A stretch of 64,000 nt of DNA from Tritrichomonas musculus. Its lineage: Eukaryota > Parabasalia > Tritrichomonadida > Tritrichomonadidae. The notes under the pieces were generated by a model. That model saw only the letters and a list, made by a program, of their open reading frames with translations, was not told the origin of the DNA and did not search any database. The position numbers and the translations under genes are program-made. The stretch covers positions 2,046,001 through 2,110,000 of the forward strand of contig JAPFFF010000003.1 in the NCBI GenBank assembly GCA_039105265.1, in the 5' to 3' direction. Each line of letters opens with the position of its first letter. Position 1 is the first letter of the stretch. Shown here one piece after another: positions 44,897-53,186 of the stretch.

Positions 44897-45891
44897 GACT
44901 AACATGGACCGTATCAGATGAAGATGTTAACGGGGATAATATTCCAGATATTATTATTAAAAATGGTAGCAACAATCCAATATACATTAACGGATACACA
45001 ACAGCAAAGTCCGATTGGCCTGCACGATTTAATTTCTATACAGATTACGATGCAGATGCTAGAAAACAATATAGGAATGAACATGGCGGAAAATCAATCA
45101 CTGTTCCAATATATCTCAAGGAGAAATTGAATTATAATTATAATAATGACCTCAACGGAAATCCACATAATTTAGGTAATATGACAGGCTACACAATGCC
45201 TGAAGCATGGAGAGATTACAAGTTAGATGGGTACAGTTTCGTTAAGGAGAAGCGAAAGAATGCCTTTGCTAGATTCCGCGATTATGTTGTTAGTCATGTT
45301 GTTGAAGATGTTATTAACCATCTTAGGACTCAAAACATATTAGATATCACTCCTAAATTCAAGGCAAGACTAATTATGATGGCTACGTCAAAATTATGGA
45401 AACACTATATACTTAATACTGTTGCTCAAAAACGTCATTTCACCTCAGTAGAATCAGAAGAGTTCAAGAAATGGTGTAAGAAGAGTGAAGGAAAACGAAT
45501 GATTGATGCAGAAGTTTCAAGCCTTTTATTACATGTTCTTCATACCAATGGAAATCATTGGACTGCTGAACAAAGAGCACAACTCAGAAATAAGATTTAT
45601 AATGATTTCGGACACGCTATGGTAGCCTCAGACCAAGAAGTCAATGAACGTGAAAGAGAAAATTTGATTCATGATAGATATACTGGACAAGAACCGCAGG
45701 GCATACAGTACACCCATCAAAATGATGAAGACGTTATATTCTGCATCAATACCATCTCTCAAACACCTCATCAAAATGCCATATATTACCGTTTCCGAGA
45801 AGATGGCAGTCGATTTTATCACAGAATTAATTGCCGCAAAAAATCTCTACTATCTTGTCAAGCGAGAAAATTTGGAGGAACGTCTAGATGA
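44884..45891 (+). pseudogene. 5'-truncated ORF with NGYTxxKSDWP motif, element-derived
   Basis: The frame is open from 44884 to the stop ending at 45891, but the first in-frame ATG is at 45181, well inside coding-looking sequence. The upstream part reads VSDEDVNGDNIPDIIIKNG, a D-x-N-x-D calcium-loop-like motif, then INGYTTAKSDWPARFNFYTDYD. The middle (KRKNAFARFRDYVVSHVVEDVI and following) is helical. Near 45800 coding character moves to another frame (FITELIAAKNLYYLVKREN, in a frame open to 46021), so there is a second break. I recall similar N-G-Y-T...K-S-D-(W/F)-P strings in uncharacterised proteins of large DNA viruses and Mavericks, but could not verify this. Confidence 0.55.
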
Positions 45892-46021
45892 TGGACAAAA
45901 AATGATATGTTTAAGGTCCTTCATATTACTGATATCAAGTTTTTATTCAATTATTTTCACATCACATTTCATATCTGATATCTTGATAATCGATAATCTT
46001 GATATCATATTTTTAAACTGA

Positions 46022-46724
46022 TAATCGAGTATCAGATGAAAAAAAGTGACGTTTTTGATATCGATTCTCAAAATAACAAGTCTTCTTTTATAACTAGTCG
46101 GATATTCTTTATGTAGGTTATCTTGATTCTATTTCACAATACCATTTAGCATTCCAATTCAAAAAGTTATATCGCTAGTATTTTTTAAAAGGATCATTCA
46201 AAATAAAGAACCTGAATATCTTGAGATTTTAATTCATTTAATATGTAATATATAATAGGATAAACTAAAGTATAGTAAGGCTTTTCTGAAGAACCTTCAA
46301 AAAGTGGAAATCATTCAGAAAAAATAATCTAAATAAAAAAATTGAAAAAACAAATCTTTTTATATTTTTACATAATTTTTACCGAGGCTACATACCGCCT
46401 AGCGGGCGTCGAGCGAGGCTGAGCGAAGCGAAGCCGAGTCGAGACCCCGCGGCTGGCGGTAAGAATCGGTAAAAATTTTGTAACATAAAAAGATTCTTTT
46501 TTTATTATTTTTATTTGATTATTTTTTCTGAATGATTTCCACTTTTTGAATGAGACTCAGAAAAGCCTTACTATACTTTAGTTGATCCATATAATATATA
46601 TATCTCAAAATAATATATAATTTATAATAAACAAAGATTAAACTCAATCAAATTCTGTTAATGATCCATTTCAAATTCATTCATTTTCAATAGATTTTTT
46701 GACACTTAAAATTTCATCAACAAG
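46022..46724. other. Intergenic region holding the foldback element
   Basis: Between the end of the foreign region and the macro-domain gene lies the 331-bp foldback element at 46258-46588, flanked by ordinary AT-rich host DNA. Just before it, 46050-46250 has no gene. Confidence 0.6.
46258..46588. mobile_element. 331-bp foldback (MITE-like) element with 8-bp target duplication
   Basis: The arms 46258-46385 and 46466-46588 are near-perfect reverse complements over about 125 bp (GGATAAACTAAAG...TTTTTACCGA against TCGGTAAAAA...CTTTAGTTGATCC). The arms continue as a weaker inner stem in an 80-bp GC-rich loop full of GAGCGA/GCGAAGC words. The element is flanked on both sides by ATATAATA (46250-46257 and 46589-46596), an 8-bp direct repeat. 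Eight-base duplications are typical of hAT-type transposases. There is no ORF inside, so it would need a transposase in trans. Confidence 0.8.
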
Positions 46725-47804
46725 ATGTCTAAAAGCCATAAAAGAATAATGACACTTAAAAAACTTCCAATATGGAGTGTCTCTGGACCAATGTCATTAA
46801 AGGAGCACCCAATTCCGGAGGATAATGAAAATAAATTTGAACCAAATCACGAAATTAACTCAAAAGTTTCATTTTGGATGCGTGGAGATTCAGCTTCTCT
46901 TGCTGCTGACGCAATTGTTAATGCGGCAAACGAACACTTATATCCTGGTGGCGGAATTTGTGGAGTAATTCATCATGCAGCAGGTCCTGAATTAGCAGAA
47001 GCTTGTGAAAAACTTTCACCATGTAAAACTGGTGATGCAGTTGTAACAGAAGGCTTCAATCTTCCAGCAAAATATGTAATTCACGCAGTTGGCCCTATTG
47101 GCGAGAAACCAGATTTACTTAAAAGTGCTTACGAATCAACACTTAATTGCATTGATGGAGAAAAGATTAGAAGTGTTGGATTATGCTGTATTTCAACAGG
47201 AATTTATGGTTATCCAATTGAAGCTGCTACACATGTTGCCCTTGAAACCGTTCGTACTTGGCTTGAAAATGAAGAAAATCGTAATAAGACAGATCGAATT
47301 ATTTTTGTTGTTTTTGAACGCCGTGATGTTGAAGTCTATTTTCATCTTGTTCATCAATATTTCCCTCTTACACAAGAAGAAATTACAGCAGAACCTCCAA
47401 AAATTGAAGAAGAAGAAGAAGAAGACAATGATGAAAAGAATTATGAATTAATCGAAAAAGATGAGAAAGAAAAAGATCCAAAATCTGAAAAGAAATTAGA
47501 TAAACAAAAGAGGAAACAAGAAAAGAAAGATAAAAAAGTTGAGAAAAAAGCAGCTAAAGCAGAGAAAAAAGAGAAGAAAAAATTAGATAAAGCCAAGAAA
47601 AAAACAGATCGTGATACAAAGAAAAAAGGATCGAGTTCAAGTTCAAGTTCTACTTCTAGCACCAGTTCAGAATCTGATGATGACGAAGCTGAAAATACCA
47701 AAAAACTCCTCAAAGATGAGAAAAATGAAGAAAAAGCAGAAGATGCACAAACAAAAACCGAAGAACAAACAGAAACAAAAGTTGAGCAAGACGATGAAAA
47801 ATAA
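46725..47804 (+). CDS. Macro-domain ADP-ribose-binding protein (MacroD-type) with charged tail
   Basis: The 359-residue protein has a macro domain at about 47-214. Signature blocks are GDSASLAADAIVNAANEHLYPGGGICGVIHHAAG (starts at residue 54), where N66, N69 and the GGG loop form the ADP-ribose and catalytic site of MacroD enzymes, KYVIHAVGP (117-124), and CCISTGIYGYP (154-164), the diphosphate-binding loop. Such proteins remove mono-ADP-ribose from acidic residues or deacetylate O-acetyl-ADP-ribose. Residues 220-359 are a Lys/Glu tail with a Ser tract, likely disordered and possibly nuclear-targeting. It is the first host gene right of the foldback element. The start is at the first ATG of the frame. 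Confidence 0.92.
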   Translation: MSKSHKRIMTLKKLPIWSVSGPMSLKEHPIPEDNENKFEPNHEINSKVSFWMRGDSASLAADAIVNAANEHLYPGGGICGVIHHAAGPELAEACEKLSPCKTGDAVVTEGFNLPAKYVIHAVGPIGEKPDLLKSAYESTLNCIDGEKIRSVGLCCISTGIYGYPIEAATHVALETVRTWLENEENRNKTDRIIFVVFERRDVEVYFHLVHQYFPLTQEEITAEPPKIEEEEEEDNDEKNYELIEKDEKEKDPKSEKKLDKQKRKQEKKDKKVEKKAAKAEKKEKKKLDKAKKKTDRDTKKKGSSSSSSSTSSTSSESDDDEAENTKKLLKDEKNEEKAEDAQTKTEEQTETKVEQDDEK

Positions 47805-47931
47805 GATTATTTTTTTTTATAAACATATTAATATATTAATTTAAATAAAAGACTTCATCAGTTTTCAAGATTTTCAATCTCAAATTTTTCTTTCAAATTT
47901 TTATAACCATTTTTTTTCAAATTTTATAAAG

Positions 47932-49419
47932 ATGCTTTTCATTCTATCTCTTTTTTATTTGTCACAATCTTTAACAACAAACTTTACGAAATCAATCAAT
48001 TCGAATTCGGATAAAGCCAACAAGCTTAATAACAATATAAATGTTACAAATCACAAACCAATAAATCTCCACCAAAATATAAAATTAATTAACAATTCTA
48101 ATATCAAAAACAGACCATCAGTAATTAATTCAAGTACAATAAATCAGAAAATCAATCAAAGGCCCAAATATAATTATACAAATAATTATAAATTTAACTT
48201 TAGTTCAAACATTGCTTATAATAAGAGGCCAAACATCAATACTACAAATAGATATCAAGCACCAAATTCTTTTATTTCACCTTTCAAATTTCAAAAAAAC
48301 AACAGTAAATGCTACTCTGCATGCCCTCCTTGGCACTTCGTTTGTACCAAACAGTGTATGAGAAGCGTTTGGTACAAACAAGAAAAGTGGTCAAATATGA
48401 TTAAAGCAGATCCAAACTTTCGAAAGAAAGCTTTTGAATATATTCCCGAAACTGAAAAACATTTATATGAAAAAGGATTAACGACAAATTATAATAATCC
48501 CTCACAAAATCGAAATCATATTGAACAAACTAAAAATAAAATAAATTCAAATACGAATAATAACGATTTTACTGGATTTCATCAATCTCAACAAAATTTA
48601 CAAAAATCTCATCAGCAACCAGGAGCAATTAACAATAATAACCCTGTTTCTAATCAAAATGGATGCTTTTCAGCATGCCCACCTTGGTATATTGCTTGTA
48701 CAATGCAATGTATGAGGAATCCATGGTATAAACAGCAAAAATGGATCATGATGATCCGTACTGATCCTAATTTCCGCCAGAAAGCACTTCCACATATTCC
48801 AGCAGAAGATCGAATCTTATTTGAAAAAGAAAAACGCTTCTCTCGTCCAACACGTTTAAACAATAAGAACCAAGTACGACAACCAATAAGAGATATTTAT
48901 CCTAGTAACACTCACCATTCTTTTGATACCGATTCCCATAATCACGATTCTATCAATAATAATCAAAATAGATTTAGCCACAATTCCAATAACCACAATA
49001 CATTTGACACTGAAATTAGAAATCGTTTTCATTCTAACAATCAAGATAAAACTAACTCGAACAACCATAACTCTTTTAATTCTAATAATCATAAAACTTT
49101 TGATATTAATCACAACAACCCTGTTCATTCAAACGATAAAAAAAATACAATCAATCAAAATAATAAAATGAATAATACTTTTAATTCTCGAACCAGGTCA
49201 AATTCTAATGTTGGGGAAAAAAATAACAACTTTATAAGATTAAACAGACAGTGCTTTTCTGCTTGCCCACCATGGTTTAGTATATGCCCAAAGCAATGCA
49301 TGAATACAGTTTGGTATCAACAACCAAGGTGGAAGAACATGATAAAAGAAAACCAAGCTTTTCGTCAAAAAGCTCTTCAATATATTCCAAATGATGCGAA
49401 AAAAGATTTTATCGATTAA
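47932..49419 (+). CDS. Secreted Asn-rich protein with three twin-CX3C (CxxxCPPW) repeats
   Basis: The 495-residue protein has a short signal peptide (MLFILSLFYLSQSL). Three copies of a 55-60 residue unit start at C127, C245 and C441. Each has the cysteine pattern C-x3-C-x6-C-x3-C in a fixed context, C(Y/F)SACPPW...C...QCM, then a VWYKQEKWSNMIK-type helix and DPNFRKKAFEYIP. Linkers between repeats are Asn/His/Gln-rich and low complexity, with many possible N-glycosylation sites. No membrane segment is present, so it is probably secreted or in secretory organelles. The repeat is not one I recognise. Each unit may form a disulphide-clamped helical hairpin and bind a ligand through its Trp/Pro face (inference). 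Confidence 0.85.
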   Translation: MLFILSLFYLSQSLTTNFTKSINSNSDKANKLNNNINVTNHKPINLHQNIKLINNSNIKNRPSVINSSTINQKINQRPKYNYTNNYKFNFSSNIAYNKRPNINTTNRYQAPNSFISPFKFQKNNSKCYSACPPWHFVCTKQCMRSVWYKQEKWSNMIKADPNFRKKAFEYIPETEKHLYEKGLTTNYNNPSQNRNHIEQTKNKINSNTNNNDFTGFHQSQQNLQKSHQQPGAINNNNPVSNQNGCFSACPPWYIACTMQCMRNPWYKQQKWIMMIRTDPNFRQKALPHIPAEDRILFEKEKRFSRPTRLNNKNQVRQPIRDIYPSNTHHSFDTDSHNHDSINNNQNRFSHNSNNHNTFDTEIRNRFHSNNQDKTNSNNHNSFNSNNHKTFDINHNNPVHSNDKKNTINQNNKMNNTFNSRTRSNSNVGEKNNNFIRLNRQCFSACPPWFSICPKQCMNTVWYQQPRWKNMIKENQAFRQKALQYIPNDAKKDFID

Positions 49420-49787
49420 ATCAATGATCATTACTATCTTTTACATTTAAAAAAGAAATAATAAACTCTCTATCAAAATTTTGTTTCAATTTATTAAAAT
49501 TGAATGAATTATTTTTTTTTTTTTGATCGTTTGGCAGTTTTTCTGGATTTTTTTATTTCAACATTTTTTTTCTCTTACATGCAATAATTATTTTCATACA
49601 TTAATGGAATTATGCTTTTTTTTCAATTCTGATAAGATAGAATTATTTGTATTAAAGGTCAAATTCATAAATAAATTATAAAACCTTTCAAATTTTTATT
49701 TTACTTTTTCTGAGATTTTTTAGAAATAAACAATTTTTTTGATAATATACTTTATCAATTTTTTTTCGAAAAAGTTTTCTTTTTAAC
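49420..49787. other. Non-coding spacer
   Basis: AT-rich sequence with several T runs separates two plus-strand genes. It should carry the promoter of the PIP kinase gene. No structured element was recognised. Confidence 0.5.
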
Positions 49788-51921
49788 ATGTCGAATATGT
49801 CTGAAATGAGCGAACGGCCTGCAATTGGCAGTGCAATCGACCCAGAAACAAAATCTTACGATAGAATTTATGGAATGCTTCTTGGGGTTAGAGTTCACGT
49901 TTCTCGTCTCGCATCAAAACCATTACCGCAATTTGATGAAAAGAAACATTATGATGAAGTAGAAAAAATGGAGATCCCCAGAGAAGGAAATCACTATGCT
50001 CCTGCTCATCATGGTAGATATGATTATAAGTTTAAATCATATGCACCTGTTGTTTTTGCATATTTACGACACTTCTTTGGAATATCGGACGAAGAATACC
50101 TCGTTTCTCTCACCGCTGATTACATGATGTCAGAACTTAAAACAATTGGAAGATCAAGCGCAATGTTTTATTATACTTGGGATGGACGATACGTTTTAAA
50201 AACATTAACTAAAACCGAAATGCTTATTTTAAGAAAAATGCTTCATTTATATTATCCATATGTTACGACACATCCAGATACTCTTGTTAATCACTTCTTC
50301 GGTGCTTATCGTTCTCAAACATCACTAGGAAAACCTATTCGATTTGTTATTATGAACAATGTTTTTCCTATTGGATTTCAAATTCATTATAAATTCGATT
50401 TAAAAGGTTCAGTTATTAACAGATCAGTTGATGAAGAAAAGAGAAACAAACCAGGTTCAACATGGAAAGAAGCTGAATTCGAAATGAAACGCTATCTACA
50501 AATTGGTCCACGTGACTGGAATCTATTACGAGCTCAACTACAAGATGATACAAACTTCCTTGCCAATGCAGGAGTTATGGATTATTCGCTTCTTGTAGGC
50601 ATTCATCAATTTAGTATGGATTCTCCAATCATGCATCCTCCTCCAGGAGAAAAATTAGAAATTCTTTCTGTTTTTACCCCTAGCCAATCAAGTCAAGCAA
50701 GATATGATGGAAATTCAATTATTGTTAGAAAAATTCAATTTAGAAAAGGTAAAAACAAAGGTAAAAAGAAAGCATCTGAAAAAATTCAAGATGTTCTTAA
50801 TATAAGTGAAAAGCCAAGAAATAATCTTGCAATTATGCCATATATTCCAGACAGTCAAAGGCTTCTATCTTATTGTGGAGGTCTACGTGGTTCAACAGAA
50901 CTCAATGAACCAATTTCTGAAATTTACTTTTTGGGTATTATCGATTTCCTTCAAGATTACAATGGAAGGAAGAAGGCTGAGCACGCATTCAAATCAATGG
51001 TTTATAAGAAAGATGAAATGAGCTGCATTTCACCTAAAAAATATGCTCAAAGAATGTTCAACTTCCTTTGTAAAACAATTGGTCCAACAGAACAACCGTC
51101 ACTTGAGGTTCAACAGCAACTCCTTAGAAGAAGCGAATTATTTAGGCGAAATGTTACACCTGTTTCTAACCGTTCTACACAGCCAAGGAAAAAGAAGAAA
51201 GTTGTTATGCCAGCAGATGAAAATAATAGTAAAAACAGGAAGAACTCTAAATCGTCAACCAAAGATGATGATGATGACAATGATGAAAGCAACCAAAGTG
51301 AAAGTGAACAAAATCAAAAGAAAATTACCACAAGAACAGTTCCTTCAAAAGATGACTCAAGTGATGATAGCGAAGGCTCTGAATCTGAAAGCCAAAAGCC
51401 ACCAGTAAAGAAAGCACCTCCAGCATTACCAGTACCACCCAAAGATTCCAAGAAACAAGCTAAGAAGAAAAGCGATGATGACGAAGATTCAACAGAACCG
51501 AAAAATAGAAAAAGTTCATTAAAATCTTCATCAAAAAAACGTAGAGATACAGATTCAACACAAAAGAACAAATCTTCTGATTCAAAAAGAAAGAGTAGTA
51601 CTTCTGAAGCCAAGAAGATGGAAGAAAGAAAGAAGAAAGAAGAAGAGGAAAGAAAGAAGAAAGAAGAAGAGGAAAGGAAGAAGAAAGAAGAAGAAAGGAA
51701 AAAAAAAAAAAGAAGAAGAAAGGAAGAAGAAAGAAGAGTCAGATGACACAGATGAAGATTCAGATGATGATTCAGATAGAGATTCAGATGAAGATTCAGA
51801 CAATAAAAAACCAACAGAGCGTTCAGAACCAAACAAAAAACAATCTGCGGATAAAAATCAACAAACTGAATCAAGTGATCCAGATGACAGTAGCGATCCT
51901 ACAGATGATAGCGATAGTTAA
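49788..51921 (+). CDS. Phosphatidylinositol-phosphate kinase (PIPK type), tail frameshifted at an A13 run
   Basis: The kinase domain covers about 25-450. Nucleotide-binding lysine K138 is in GRYVLKTL. RFVIMNNVFP is followed by HYKFDLKGS (DLKGS at 204-208) and VMDYSLLVGIH carries the catalytic Asp. IIDFLQDYNGRKKAEHAFKS and SCISPKKYAQRMF hold the activation-loop region that sets substrate choice. It would make PtdIns(4,5)P2 or a related lipid. The tail is Lys/Ser/Glu-rich. The frame ends at 51746 as read. Right after an A13 tract (51699-51711) another frame carries an obviously continuous acidic tail (ESDDTDEDSDDDSD and onward) to a TAA at 51919-51921. One base added or two removed in the A run would join them. 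A sequencing slip is most likely. Confidence 0.9.
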
Positions 51922-52157
51922 GAAGCATTGCAAAAAAAATTTTTGTTATGAACTTATTACGCATGAATTATTTCATTTTCTCAATATTAAACTTAATGTT
52001 ATATTTTTATATCTTTTCTTTTCTTTTTCAAATAAAAAAATAAAGCTGACTATAAAAAAAGTGATTGGGTTTAATGACAAAAAAAATATTAATCAGTTTG
52101 TGGGCTATTCTTTTAATATGGTTCATCTAAAATATTAAAAAAGTTTGGGTACATCAA

Positions 52158-52520
52158 TTAAGCTTCATCGTCTGGATTTCCAATTTGAACTTTAAGAACA
52201 GTATCAAGCAAAATCTTGATAATTTCATCTTTATGCAATAAAACTTGATCAGACGATTGTTTCTTCTTTTCATCTTGCGTAGATTGCAAACTATCTTTAA
52301 GTTGGGTAACCTTCTTCTTAGAATCTTCTTGCTTTCGATTGAGTTCTTTTTCGTAATTTGTTTTCATAGATTTAATTTTACGATCGGCTTCATCTCTTCT
52401 TTTTTGAATCAATTTTTGCGCATTTTCGTTTGCTTTATCGACGATAGATTTAGCATTATCTTCAGCTTCGAGAAGTTGTTTCCAAATTTCGTTGTAGTTT
52501 CTTGTTTGTTGTTTGCTCAT
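52158..52520 (-). CDS. V-type ATPase subunit G
   Basis: I start at the ATG at 52518-52520 (MSKQQTRNYNEI), giving 120 residues; the frame stays open upstream but adds 19 unlike ones. The N-terminal half fits subunit G of the V1 peripheral stalk: IWKQLLEAEDNAKSIVDKAN, then AQKLIQKRRDEADRKIKSMK (compare LLQAEKRAAEKVxxAxxRKxRRLKQAKEEA). The C-terminus forms a second helix. Subunit G pairs with E to make the stator that holds the V1 head during proton pumping. The protein is all-helical and about the usual length (110-120). Confidence 0.82.
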   Translation of the reverse strand: MSKQQTRNYNEIWKQLLEAEDNAKSIVDKANENAQKLIQKRRDEADRKIKSMKTNYEKELNRKQEDSKKKVTQLKDSLQSTQDEKKKQSSDQVLLHKDEIIKILLDTVLKVQIGNPDDEA

Positions 52521-53186
52521 GACTATTAATTTTGAAAATTCAATTAACGATAGAAAAACTGCCCCTTTTGTATTCAACTCTTATCGGTCCATATCAACAT
52601 ATCAATTTTTATTTTCATGATTAAAACAAAGATATTTCTTTTTTATAATATGTAAAATCAATGGAGAAATAAAATTCAGAGAAAGAAATAATAAAACTAA
52701 TGGATTATTAAGATTATTTCATCAAGTTTTTAGTATGCCTGATTTTGGTAATAAATATTTCATCAAGTTTTTAGTTTTATTATTAGTATGCCTGATTTTG
52801 CATAAAAACTAATGGATTATTAAGATTATTTCATATATTTATTGAATTATATGAGTTACAACATATAGAGTACATATTCATAAAAAAGAAAATGCTCATT
52901 TTTTAATAAAATTGATTAAGATCTCAAATATTATGGAGAAATATTAATACTGTCAATGAACAATGAAGCAATTAATAATTAATGAAAACAATTCGTAATA
53001 AGACTGTTTCTTGATATTAAATATATATATATTGATTTCCTCATGAAGATATTGAAAGATTATATTTTAAAAGAAAATTCAATATATCGTTAATGGATAA
53101 ATATAATGTGATTCAAAAAGTAAGGATTAAAACGCTAAATCTCAGAAAAAAAATAATCATTAAAAACATTAATTTATTAATTATAT
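52521..53186. other. Divergent intergenic region with scrambled short duplications
   Basis: Promoters of the V-ATPase G and VPS8-like genes lie here. The stretch 52697-52834 holds nested direct repeats (listed separately). The remainder is AT-rich. Confidence 0.6.
52697..52834. repeat. Nested direct repeats, one matching the neighbouring coding region
   Basis: A 26-base sequence (starts CTAATGGATTATTAAGATTA) is identical at 52697-52722 and 52809-52834. A 19-base unit recurs at 52716-52734 and 52757-52775, and a 17-base unit at 52731-52747 and 52784-52800. The first 23 bases of the longest repeat also occur within the VPS8-like gene at 53290-53312, encoding part of ANGLLRLF. Confidence 0.85.

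Noticed and set aside
48856..49128. Minus-strand hydrophobic ORF within the secreted-repeat gene
   Set aside because: Antisense reading of Asn/His-rich linkers gives Val/Ile/Met runs; not a gene.
51743..52138. 131-residue plus-strand ORF after the PIP kinase
   Set aside because: It is the wrong frame of the Ser/Asp-rich tail (Met/Gln/Ile repeats) and 3' spacer.
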